Part shown: piece by piece, positions 53,211 to 60,865 of the stretch
Position numbering within the stretch: the stretch's first letter is position 1
Layout: the number at the start of each line of letters is the position of its first letter
Assembly: GCF_004010325.2 (NCBI RefSeq)
Contig: NZ_SADR02000007.1
Span: 62,001-126,000, forward strand
Origin: Mesorhizobium sp. M00.F.Ca.ET.216.01.1.1
Lineage (GTDB): Bacteria > Pseudomonadota > Alphaproteobacteria > Rhizobiales > Rhizobiaceae
Direction of reading: 5' to 3'
Length of the DNA: 64,000 bases
Program-made: the position numbers and the translations under genes
Notes under the pieces: model-generated
What the model was told of the DNA's origin: nothing
Database searches by the model: none
Seen by the model: the letters and a program-made list of their open reading frames with translations, nothing else

Positions 53211-53336
53211 GATGATGCCTCCTGGTGCTCTTAATCCTGGGATCAGCGGTTAGTTCCGTTTTGTGAGAAAGTTGCCGTTCCCTACTTGGGCGGAGCAACG
53301 GGCGCTTCTCCTGCTTCGACTATGCCGAAAGCAGCC

Positions 53337-53363
53337 GGGAACCCGGACCATCACCGGAATGTT
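53337..53363 (+). promoter_or_regulatory. Candidate EcfG promoter
   Basis: GGGAAC at 53337-53342, a 17-base spacer, then TGTT at 53360-53363, only 28 bases before the ATG at 53391. Confidence 0.5.
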
Positions 53364-53390
53364 TAACAGTCATGCAACAGGAGAGACGCG

Positions 53391-53666
53391 ATGACGGAAA
53401 ACGAAACCCGTTACGAACATGGCGCGACCAAGTACCCGGCCAAGAAAGATGCGGACGCTTCGGATCAATTCTCTCAAGAGGCGGCGGGCAACAAAAAACC
53501 TGCTGGCGGGATGGGCCTGACACGGAAGCTGGGCGAGGTGGAAGACAAAACCCGTCAATCGGAGGGACAAAACCCGCCCAAGCAGGCCGCCCCACGTCCG
53601 GAGCGTTCCAAGGATGCAACGGCTTCGAAGAGTGGCCGCCATCCAGGCGCTTACGTGAAGAAGTGA
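53391..53666 (+). CDS. Small hydrophilic hypothetical protein
   Basis: A 91-residue, Lys/Asp/Gln-rich protein without hydrophobic segments, probably disordered (MTENETRYEHGATKYPAKKD, ending SGRHPGAYVKK). No family is recognised. AGGAGA precedes the ATG, and an EcfG-like promoter lies directly upstream, so it fits the general stress set. Confidence 0.72.
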   Translation: MTENETRYEHGATKYPAKKDADASDQFSQEAAGNKKPAGGMGLTRKLGEVEDKTRQSEGQNPPKQAAPRPERSKDATASKSGRHPGAYVKK

Positions 53667-53974
53667 CCGCGAAAGCGTTCTCTGCTGGTCTCGGCCAAAA
53701 CGGCGCCAGCGCCGGTTCCAACGACATAACTTGCGCGGCAAGAGATGTGAGCTTGCCCCGGGGGAACAAACACCTTCAGCCGCTGGGCACCAGGTCGTCA
53801 CGGCTGCAGACCAGGGCGTGCAACGCCTGCGGTCTGGCTGGCCAGCACTGGCGCCTTACCCTGGTCGTCGCGGTCTCTGGCACCTGCCGCGCGATTGCGG
53901 CCTTGTCAGCGCGTCGAGGCGCGATAATTTTCCATTAGGGCATGGGGCACTTCGACCTTTCATAGGAGCCGACC
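53667..53974. other. Intergenic region, nothing recognised
   Basis: About 300 bases with no frame of family character and no clear hairpin or promoter match. Confidence 0.4.
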
Positions 53975-54406
53975 ATGAAACACCAAACACTCGACCAACT
54001 GCAGACAATTGCGGAAGTTGAGCCCTCGGCGACATACCCGATCATGACTCGAACGCAGCGGATCGAGCGTTGGGCAGAACTTCTCGAACAAAATCCAAGG
54101 CGCTGCCTCGGAGCACTTCCAGGCACCGAATATCTGAGCCCTGAGGCCCGTGCTGTAGCGCGTGGCGCGGGGTCGCCAATTACCGTTGCCTATGAGGATC
54201 CTGTCTTGCGCGCAATGGGCCTGAAAGACGATACCTACGGCGAGGCAAAGCGCTTCTTCGAACTGAGTGACTGGCAGTTGCACAACATCGTCTGCCATTG
54301 CCATGTCGGCGCTACGATGCAAGCGCGCTGGGCTGCCGCCAGAGTTCGTCGGACAATTAGCGGAAACAGATTTCTCGCTTGGCTAAGGGCAAAAATAGTG
54401 CATTGA
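53975..54406 (+). CDS. Conserved hypothetical protein, 143 residues
   Basis: Soluble protein with an N-terminal helical stretch (TRTQRIERWAELLEQNP), a central GTEYLSPEARA and the C-terminal DTYGEAKRFFELSDWQLHNIVCHCHVG. I recall similar proteins of this length in rhizobia, with the same GEAKRFFELSD...VCxCH core, but no function is known. The CHCH pair could bind a metal. AGGAG is seven bases from the ATG at 53975. It is convergent with the multicopper oxidase gene. Confidence 0.75.
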   Translation: MKHQTLDQLQTIAEVEPSATYPIMTRTQRIERWAELLEQNPRRCLGALPGTEYLSPEARAVARGAGSPITVAYEDPVLRAMGLKDDTYGEAKRFFELSDWQLHNIVCHCHVGATMQARWAAARVRRTISGNRFLAWLRAKIVH

Positions 54407-54510
54407 CGCGCAGCGCACGGTGACACCAAGGCTTGATCGCTCTCTTTAGCGTTTAGCCGCCAAAGCTCAAGGGCTCACTTGGTGTTTGGCGCTACCGGTC
54501 GCGGTGCGGG

Positions 54511-56433
54511 CTAACTCACGTCGATGATGACCATCAGCCCGCCGCCGCCCTTTTCCTCGACATTGTTGTTCGTCGTGTGATGCGGGATATGGCAGTGGAT
54601 CAACCATTTGCCGGGGTGCCGCGCCTTCCACATGACATCGTATCGCTGTCCGGGTCCGACATCGATCGTGTCGGCAAGAAAACGGGCGGAGGCCGGGACT
54701 GTCTCGCCGTCGCGGGCGACGACTTCGAAAGGTCCGCCATGGATATGCATCGGATGGATGAAGCCGTTGTTGGTGCCGATAAAACGCACCTTCAGGGTTT
54801 CGCCAACCGTCATGTGGATCGTCTCGGTCGAGGGATAGGCTCTGCCGTTGATGGTGAAGAAGTTCGGCATGCCGCCTTCCATCGGCATCGAGGGATAGGT
54901 CAGACCTTCCCGCACCAGCCATTCCTGAAGCTCGATCACATAGTCATAGTCGGCCGGGACCTCGTCGGCTGGATTGGCGGGATCGATGATCAGAGCGCCA
55001 TAGAGGCCCAGAGCCTGGGTCCGGTCAGACTTGGCGTGCGGGTGGTAGAAATAGGTGCCGTGCTGCGTTGCCGTGAAATCATAAGAATAGGATTGCCCGG
55101 GCTTGATCGGCGCCTGGGTGATCTCCGCCGGCCCATCCATCTGGTTCGGCAGTATCAGGCCATGCCAATGAACCGTCGTTTCCTCCGGCAGGTCGTTGGT
55201 GACGTTGATACGGATCCGGTCGCCCTGGCGGATGTGAATGCGTGGGCCGGGAATCTGACCGTTATAGGCATAGGCATCGACCGCAACGTCCGGCAGGATC
55301 TGCCAGCGGATTACCGAAGGCCTGAGCTCGAATACCTTCGCTCCGTTTTCCATCCGAAACGGCAATTCCCGGTCGCCCGTGGCCGCGAGATCATAGGAAG
55401 CGGTTACGAGGCGCGGATCGGTTGCCGCCATGTCGCGCATGGTATCGGCCGGCGTGTCGCGGTCCATGATCATGCCATGCGGCATGATCACCCCACCGAC
55501 ATCGCGGGCCGATAGGGTCAGGTTCAGCCAGTTCGCCGGCGCGATCATGCCGATGGCGAGCGCAAGCAGGGAGACCATGCTGAGGGCGGCGATCTGCGGT
55601 AAGGTCGCGTCTGTTTCCATCTGGTGGCCGCCGCCCTTGCCTTTGTGGGAAGCCATGTCGTGGCCTTGGCTGTGATGGCCTTGGCCAGGGGCGTCGGCCT
55701 GCTGCAGTTGCATCTGCGCATGTTGCCTCTCGGCAGGCTGCTCTCGACCGCGCGTCTCAGCGGTTGGCGGGCGCTGTGTCATCAGCCCATGTTTCAAGCC
55801 GCGTGCGACCAGCCAGACATTGGCAGGGTAGGCGAGAGCAAAGCCGGCGATGACGCCAAGCGACATCACACCCCAGAACAACAGCTCCGTCGGCTCCATA
55901 GCGCGCATGTCACGACCCATCATGAGGAAGCTCATGACCGGGGCCATGCCGGCCATCATGAAGTTCATGGAAATGAATTCGGGCAGGAAGCTTTTGCGGA
56001 CGTTCTCCCAATAGGTGCCGCCCATCATCGATTTCATGAACAACGACTGGAAGATGAACAGGCCAAAGGCGAAGCCGGCGAGATATTCGACGATCAGGTC
56101 GATCCACATCGGCAAGCCGAGCGCCGCAGTGATGGCGGCGGCGAGAATGATGCCGGTGGCATCGCCGGCGACGCAATGGATCGTGGAACCGGCGCCCTGC
56201 TTCCACAGCGGCCTTGTGAAATCCTCATGTCCGCCCGGGCGCGGCTCCTTGTCGGCAAGGACGTAGAGCAACAGTCCGAGCGGACCCATATAGAGGGTCA
56301 CCAGGATAAAACCCCATTTCATCACGACCGGTTCGGGGTTGTTCCGGTATTGATCGAAGCCGACATAGAGCGTCGAGACGGCAGCAACTGCGAACCAGGC
56401 GACGAGAAAGTAGTCGATCGGTTGGATGAGCAT
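54511..56433 (-). CDS. DUF4396 membrane domain fused to a multicopper oxidase
   Basis: A 640-residue fusion. Residues 1-215 form a DUF4396-like membrane domain with about six helices. Residues 225-275 are a His/Met-rich linker (GHHSQGHDMASHKGKGGGHQM) that could bind copper. After another helix (281-300) come two cupredoxin domains with the four copper motifs: HWH (422-424), HPHAKSD (464-470), HPMHIH (560-565) and HCHIPHH (613-619, T1 Cys C614). Ten residues after the Cys, where Met or Leu is usual, is Asn. It may oxidise metal ions or phenols at the membrane. ATG 56433 has GAGG upstream. Confidence 0.88.
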   Translation of the reverse strand: MLIQPIDYFLVAWFAVAAVSTLYVGFDQYRNNPEPVVMKWGFILVTLYMGPLGLLLYVLADKEPRPGGHEDFTRPLWKQGAGSTIHCVAGDATGIILAAAITAALGLPMWIDLIVEYLAGFAFGLFIFQSLFMKSMMGGTYWENVRKSFLPEFISMNFMMAGMAPVMSFLMMGRDMRAMEPTELLFWGVMSLGVIAGFALAYPANVWLVARGLKHGLMTQRPPTAETRGREQPAERQHAQMQLQQADAPGQGHHSQGHDMASHKGKGGGHQMETDATLPQIAALSMVSLLALAIGMIAPANWLNLTLSARDVGGVIMPHGMIMDRDTPADTMRDMAATDPRLVTASYDLAATGDRELPFRMENGAKVFELRPSVIRWQILPDVAVDAYAYNGQIPGPRIHIRQGDRIRINVTNDLPEETTVHWHGLILPNQMDGPAEITQAPIKPGQSYSYDFTATQHGTYFYHPHAKSDRTQALGLYGALIIDPANPADEVPADYDYVIELQEWLVREGLTYPSMPMEGGMPNFFTINGRAYPSTETIHMTVGETLKVRFIGTNNGFIHPMHIHGGPFEVVARDGETVPASARFLADTIDVGPGQRYDVMWKARHPGKWLIHCHIPHHTTNNNVEEKGGGGLMVIIDVS

Positions 56434-56550
56434 CGGGTCCTCGTTGAACTGTCGCCGCCTCGATCGCGCGGCTCGTCGACCAAGCCTCGGCAAGTGAACG
56501 CGGCCCGCGCTCATATGATCCCATGCCACCCCATGAGCGTCGTTCGCGGA

Positions 56551-56575
56551 GGAACAACAGCCGGTTGCGGTTGTT
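56551..56575 (+). promoter_or_regulatory. Candidate EcfG promoter upstream of a gene remnant
   Basis: GGAAC at 56551-56555, a 16-base spacer, then TGTT at 56572-56575; 84 bases before the truncated YbhB-like start at 56660. Confidence 0.45.
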
Positions 56576-56659
56576 GGGATCATCTGATGGAGAAGACGCC
56601 GCGGTGAGCGCGCCCGAAGCGTCTATTTTGAAGAGTCTAACCGTGCAAGGAGGAAAGTG

Positions 56660-56720
56660 ATGGCGTTCACCTTGACCAGCCCCGCCTTTCAGAACGGCCA
56701 GGCAGAGAAAGGATGGCGAC
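56660..56720 (+). pseudogene. Truncated N-terminus of a YbhB/PEBP-like gene
   Basis: After an AGGAGG ribosome site the frame begins MAFTLTSPAFQNGQ, which matches the start of YbhB/YbcL-family proteins (compare MPLTLISPAFPAGG at 57999). It then loses the family pattern within about 20 codons. It appears to be the 5' end of a deleted paralogue that kept its promoter and ribosome site. Confidence 0.5.
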
Positions 56721-56768
56721 CAGAGCGCCGAGTATCACATGCACGGCCATCGCCGTGGAGCGGATCGA

Positions 56769-57263
56769 TCAGGCGGCCACCGCGTGTGGATTCACTTCCC
56801 GCTTGGCCAGTCTGGTCAAAAGAATGTCGGTTTGCTTTTCCTCTTCGAGGCTCCTGTGCAGTATTAGTTGATCGTCGCGCAGATCCAACTGGCCGGCGAG
56901 AGCCGCAGCCGTCCCGTATGCCGCGATCTCGTAATGCTCGAGCTTCTGGGCAGAGGCGATAAGGCCTGCATCACGGAGGTCGTTTCCCTCCAGCATGGCA
57001 ATCATCTTCTCGGTTTCGTGGGCGAGCGCCTGCATTGCCTGATCGGTATGCGCCGTCGGGTCGGCTCCGTGTTTCTGCAGGAGCGAGACAAGACGTCCCT
57101 TTTGCACCTCCGTTTGTTCGCGGTGGTGCGCCAGCGTCTCTTTCAAGGCTGGATGCGATGCCGCGTCAGCCATCTGCAGCAATGCTTCCCCGAGCTGCTC
57201 TTCGACACTCGCGAGTTCCTGAAGTTCGGCAAGATACATGTCTTTAAAGTTGCTGATCCGCAT
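56769..57263 (-). CDS. DUF892 ferritin-like protein (YciE/YciF type)
   Basis: A 164-residue four-helix-bundle protein. The N-terminus RISNFKDMYLAELQELASVEEQL and the later KLEHYEIAAYGTA carry the Glu and His positions that bind two metals in ferritin-like folds. Such proteins are induced by general and osmotic stress; the exact role is unknown. ATG 57263 has AAAGGAG six bases away. An EcfG-like promoter lies 42 bases upstream. It is divergent from the DUF2267 gene, which also has its own EcfG site. Confidence 0.92.
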   Translation of the reverse strand: MRISNFKDMYLAELQELASVEEQLGEALLQMADAASHPALKETLAHHREQTEVQKGRLVSLLQKHGADPTAHTDQAMQALAHETEKMIAMLEGNDLRDAGLIASAQKLEHYEIAAYGTAAALAGQLDLRDDQLILHRSLEEEKQTDILLTRLAKREVNPHAVAA

Positions 57264-57304
57264 GGTGGTGCTCCTTTCGCTGGCTCCGACTGTGATCCCT
57301 TCCT

Positions 57305-57329
57305 AACCGGACGATGGGCTGGAGGTTCC
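57305..57329 (-). promoter_or_regulatory. Candidate EcfG promoter for the DUF892 gene
   Basis: On the minus strand GGAAC (57329-57325), a 16-base spacer and GGTT (57308-57305). Confidence 0.55.
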
Positions 57330-57436
57330 AATCAATTTCGGCACAGAGGCGTGAGCACTCGAGGATCGCCCATTCGGGACTCTCCGTGGGGTTGATCGCA
57401 GGCTATCGCGAGAGATCGTCTCTTAGGTTTGGGAAC

Positions 57437-57462
57437 GGGAACAACAGGCGGTCAAGGTCGTT
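57437..57462 (+). promoter_or_regulatory. EcfG promoter, full consensus, for the DUF2267 gene
   Basis: GGGAAC at 57437-57442, a 16-base spacer, then CGTT at 57459-57462. This is an exact match to GGAAC-N16-CGTT, 45 bases before the ATG at 57507. A second GGGAAC directly precedes it at 57431. Confidence 0.7.
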
Positions 57463-57506
57463 GACCGAATGAGCCATCAAAAGAGTTGGCAGGGAAGGAG
57501 GATTCA

Positions 57507-57944
57507 ATGAGCGCCACCGGACTCGACGTATTCGACAAGACGCTGCAGAGCACAAACATCTGGCTCGACGAGATCATGGACGAGATGGGACCGGATCGGC
57601 AGATCGCATGGCATGTTCTCGGAGCGGTGCTCCACGCGTTTCGGGACCGCTTGCAGCCGGATTTAGCGGCTCACCTCGGCTCGCAGCTGCCGATCCTCGT
57701 ACGCGGCGCCTACTACGACCACTATCAGCCTTCCAAAGCTCCCGAGAAGCTGCGGTCGCTCGACGAGTTTCTGGCCAAGATCAAGACAGAGCTGGAATCC
57801 ACCCGTCCGGTCGATTCCAAGGATGCCTTGAGGGTGGTGTCCAAGGTGCTTGCCCATCATGTCGGAGAAGGACAGATGCTCAAGGTTTGGGAATCCTTGC
57901 CAAGAGAAATCAGGAGCGTCGCGGAAGCTCAGCAAGCGGCGTGA
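57507..57944 (+). CDS. DUF2267 family protein
   Basis: A 145-residue helical protein: FDKTLQSTNIWLDEIMDEM, then AWHVLGAVLHAFRDRLQPDLAAHLGSQLPILVRGAYYDHY, the DUF2267 core, and a second repeat-like half with LRVVSKVLAHHVGEGQMLKVWESLP. Function unknown. ATG 57507 has AAGGAGG upstream, and the promoter is a full EcfG consensus. The YbhB-like gene follows 54 bases later and is probably co-transcribed. Confidence 0.93.
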   Translation: MSATGLDVFDKTLQSTNIWLDEIMDEMGPDRQIAWHVLGAVLHAFRDRLQPDLAAHLGSQLPILVRGAYYDHYQPSKAPEKLRSLDEFLAKIKTELESTRPVDSKDALRVVSKVLAHHVGEGQMLKVWESLPREIRSVAEAQQAA

Positions 57945-57998
57945 AACGGCGGCTGACCTCGGCGGTCTCGGCCACAATGCTCCTTGGAGAAAATACAA

Positions 57999-58469
57999 AT
58001 GCCACTCACCCTCATCAGCCCCGCATTCCCGGCGGGCGGAAAAATTCCTGAAAGGTATACCCGTGACGGCCAGAACGTCTCGCCGCCGCTGAAGTGGTCC
58101 GGTGTTCCGGATGGTACGAAGAGCCTTGTTCTTGTCGTGCAGGATCCGGATGCGCCAAGCGGGACCTTCGGGCACTGGGCGGTGTTCAATATCCCGCCCG
58201 ATGCCGGTGAGCTTGCCGAGGCGGAAGACGGCAAGCCGGGCCCGTCGGCACTCAGGCAGGGCACGAACGATTTCGGCAATGCCTATTACGACGGTCCGCA
58301 GCCGCCTGTGGGGCATGGCGTTCATCACTATCATTTCCTGCTGGCCGCGCTCGACGTGCCTAGCCTCACTATACCGGGACAGGCAGGCGTGCATCTTGTC
58401 TGGAAGGAAGCCCAGAAGCACGCGCTTGAGGAGACGGAGTTGGTCGGAACCTACGAACGACCAAGGTGA
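57999..58469 (+). CDS. YbhB/YbcL family Raf-kinase-inhibitor-like protein (PEBP)
   Basis: A 156-residue protein of the phosphatidylethanolamine-binding fold. It has MPLTLISPAFPAGGKIPERYTRDGQNVSPPLKW, then the anion-site motifs VVQDPDAPSGTFGHWAVFNIP and YYDGPQPPVGHGVHHYHF. The bacterial role is not established. ATG 57999 with GGAGAA upstream is chosen; a TTG at 57984 is possible. It follows the DUF2267 gene and should share its stress promoter. Confidence 0.93.
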   Translation: MPLTLISPAFPAGGKIPERYTRDGQNVSPPLKWSGVPDGTKSLVLVVQDPDAPSGTFGHWAVFNIPPDAGELAEAEDGKPGPSALRQGTNDFGNAYYDGPQPPVGHGVHHYHFLLAALDVPSLTIPGQAGVHLVWKEAQKHALEETELVGTYERPR

Positions 58470-58563
58470 AGCCGGGCCGCGTCAGTGGCCGCTTTTTTGA
58501 TGCCTTCGGCGCACATCCAGTCGAACTTCCGCAGAACGTGGTCAACGTCGCGCAGCATCGGTG

Positions 58564-60561
58564 TTAGAGCCCGAACGGATAGGTATCGGGTACTCCGGCC
58601 TTGGCATGTTGCGGTCCGAGCGGGGTCACCGCCGAAGTCTCGTCAAACCAGACGAAGGCGTCGAACTGCTGCGGCAGTGACGCATCGGCATAATGGCTCA
58701 TCATCTCGGTTTCCGGCTGGTAGATGACGCCGATGAAACGTTCCGGCTTTGGCGCCAGCAGGCGGTAGCGGAGCGCATCGTCGCGCCCGAAGTCGAGCAG
58801 GAAGCGCGGCATGCCGGCGTCATGGCAGAGCCTCTCATAGCTGCCACGATGCGAGGGTTGCACGCGCTTGACCTCCATGTTGCCGCCCCAGTCGCTGGCC
58901 GCTGCAACCGTCCCTGTATGGGTGCCGAAGCCGATCAGCGCCGCCGCGTCTCCGAACTGCTCGCGGCAGAGCTGGCCGATGTTCAGTTCGTCGCGCGCCG
59001 TCCCCATCTCGGTGTAGCGGGCGTCGCCGATATGCGAATTGTGCGCCCAGACGACGGCTTTTGAATCGGGTCCGCGTGCCTCGAGCAGGTGTTCGAGAGT
59101 TTCGAACATATGAGTATCACGCAGGTTCCAGGATTCCGCGCCACCGTAGTACATGATGCGGTAGTAGCGCTCGGCCGATGCCACCAAGCGGGCGTTCTGA
59201 GCGGCATCGAGAAAGCGCTCCCCATCCTGTGTGGCATATTCGAGCCGACTGGCGAGCAACTCGCGGCATTGCTCGATCACTGCCTGCTCGCACTTCTGAT
59301 ACCCGGCCGTCAGCACAGCGCGGCCATAGGTCGACGGTTCTTTCTGCCATGGCGTGAGGCAGCCGTAACGCTCACGCGCCACCGTTGCCGCTTCCGGGTC
59401 GACCTTGTCCAGATAGGCCAGAACGGCGGCAATTGAACCGCTCATATTGTAGATATCGAGGCCATAGAAGCCCGCCCGGCGATCATGGTCCGGAATGGCT
59501 TCATTATGCTCGTGCATCCAGTCGGTGAAGATGGCGACGTCGGTGTTGCGCCACATCCAGGTGGGAAAGCGCTGGAACGGTGGTTCGGCCGTCCCAGCCG
59601 CAACGGGTCGATGGCGAACATAGCGATCGACCGCCGCCGCATCGGGCCAGTCCGCTTCGACAGCCACGATGGTGAAGCCGTGCTGCTTGATCAGCCGGCG
59701 CGTGATCGCGGCACGGGCGCGGTAGAACTCGGAAGTACCGTGGCTCGCTTCGCCTAGCAGCACGACGCGGCGGTCGGCGAAGCGATCGAACAGCCTGCCA
59801 AAGGCTGGATCGCTGAAATCGGGAAGCGGTTCGGCACTGGCGGCGATCATTTCCGGCAAGCTGCGGCCGCCTGAGTGCCCGGGCAGATGGTTGCTCGCGG
59901 AGCGGCTTCCGTTTTCGGCCCATCCCTGTTCGCCAACCAGCGGCACGAACATGACTTCGCCGAGGTCCTCTTCCTCGAAAGTTGTCCCACCGGTGCGGGT
60001 GATCTTGACCAGGCGTTGACTGCGCAATTCCTCACCGAGCGGGATGACGAGCCGGCCGCCGACATCAAGTTGGTCCATCAACGCTTGGGGCGCTCCAGGC
60101 GCGCCGGCTGCCACAACTATGGCGTCAAACGGAGCAGCCTCCGGCCAGCCTTTGGTTCCGTCACCAATCCTGAGCTCGATGTTTTCATAGCCGAGCTTTT
60201 CGAACCGCTTGCTGGCCGACTGGCCCAGTGTCGCGTGCCTTTCGATCGTGTGGACGCGCGTGGCAATTCGGCTCATTACCGCAGCGGCGTAGCCCGAGCC
60301 GGTGCCAACCTCGAGCACCCGGTCGCCAGGCTTGATCTCGGCGGCTTCTGTCATCAGCGCCACGATATAGGGTTGAGAAATGGTCTGACCGACGTCGATC
60401 GGCAGCGCACTGTCCTCATAGGCGAATTCCTCGAACCCGGGATCGACGAATTTTTCGCGCGGGACCTCGCGCATCGCGTCGAGCACGTTACGATCGCGAA
60501 CGCCACGGCCGGCTATATGCACGTCGACCATGCGATTGCGAGCATGCCGCATGTCGAGCAT
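58564..60561 (-). CDS. Protein-L-isoaspartate methyltransferase fused to an erythromycin esterase
   Basis: A 665-residue two-domain protein. Residues 1-215 are a PCMT repair methyltransferase (DAMREVPREKFVD, GQTISQPYIVALM, VLEVGTGSGYAAAVM). Residues about 230-660 match the erythromycin esterase family (VVLLGEASHGTSEFYRARA with the catalytic-type E and H, VAVEADWPDAAAVDRY, VVWAHNSHIGDAR). The first would repair aged aspartyl residues; the second could hydrolyse an ester, but these stand-alone EreA-like domains rarely confer resistance. ATG 60561 has GGAGG upstream and a full EcfG promoter. Confidence 0.92.
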   Translation of the reverse strand: MLDMRHARNRMVDVHIAGRGVRDRNVLDAMREVPREKFVDPGFEEFAYEDSALPIDVGQTISQPYIVALMTEAAEIKPGDRVLEVGTGSGYAAAVMSRIATRVHTIERHATLGQSASKRFEKLGYENIELRIGDGTKGWPEAAPFDAIVVAAGAPGAPQALMDQLDVGGRLVIPLGEELRSQRLVKITRTGGTTFEEEDLGEVMFVPLVGEQGWAENGSRSASNHLPGHSGGRSLPEMIAASAEPLPDFSDPAFGRLFDRFADRRVVLLGEASHGTSEFYRARAAITRRLIKQHGFTIVAVEADWPDAAAVDRYVRHRPVAAGTAEPPFQRFPTWMWRNTDVAIFTDWMHEHNEAIPDHDRRAGFYGLDIYNMSGSIAAVLAYLDKVDPEAATVARERYGCLTPWQKEPSTYGRAVLTAGYQKCEQAVIEQCRELLASRLEYATQDGERFLDAAQNARLVASAERYYRIMYYGGAESWNLRDTHMFETLEHLLEARGPDSKAVVWAHNSHIGDARYTEMGTARDELNIGQLCREQFGDAAALIGFGTHTGTVAAASDWGGNMEVKRVQPSHRGSYERLCHDAGMPRFLLDFGRDDALRYRLLAPKPERFIGVIYQPETEMMSHYADASLPQQFDAFVWFDETSAVTPLGPQHAKAGVPDTYPFGL

Positions 60562-60600
60562 GGCTGCCTCCGTCTGGTCAGTTTGGGCCAGATATCGCGA

Positions 60601-60625
60601 AACGATCTGGTCAGCAGCGGGTTCC
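60601..60625 (-). promoter_or_regulatory. EcfG promoter, full consensus, for the PCMT-esterase gene
   Basis: On the minus strand GGAAC (60625-60621), a 16-base spacer and CGTT (60604-60601), an exact consensus match 40 bases before the ATG at 60561. Confidence 0.7.
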
Positions 60626-60865
60626 TCGGTCGTCTCACGGTTTCCGGGCGCTGATCTTTCTCGCTAGCGCCCTTGGGACAGCTGAACGCTCCTCCGCTGC
60701 TTTGGAGGCGACGCCTGTTCCAACTATCATTGGTAGAAATCGGTCAAGCACGATTGTTGTCTTAACTTCTTGTTAATCACATGCTCGCTGAAAATATCCG
60801 ATTAACCGTTGAGGCCTATATCGAGGTTATATTTCGTAGCTTGCTGTTCAATATGAGTTGTAGGG
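60626..60865. other. AT-richer promoter region upstream of the amidotransferase operon
   Basis: This gap becomes AT-rich from about 60730 and holds no gene. It should carry the promoter of the operon beginning at 60866; no known motif is recognised. Confidence 0.45.
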
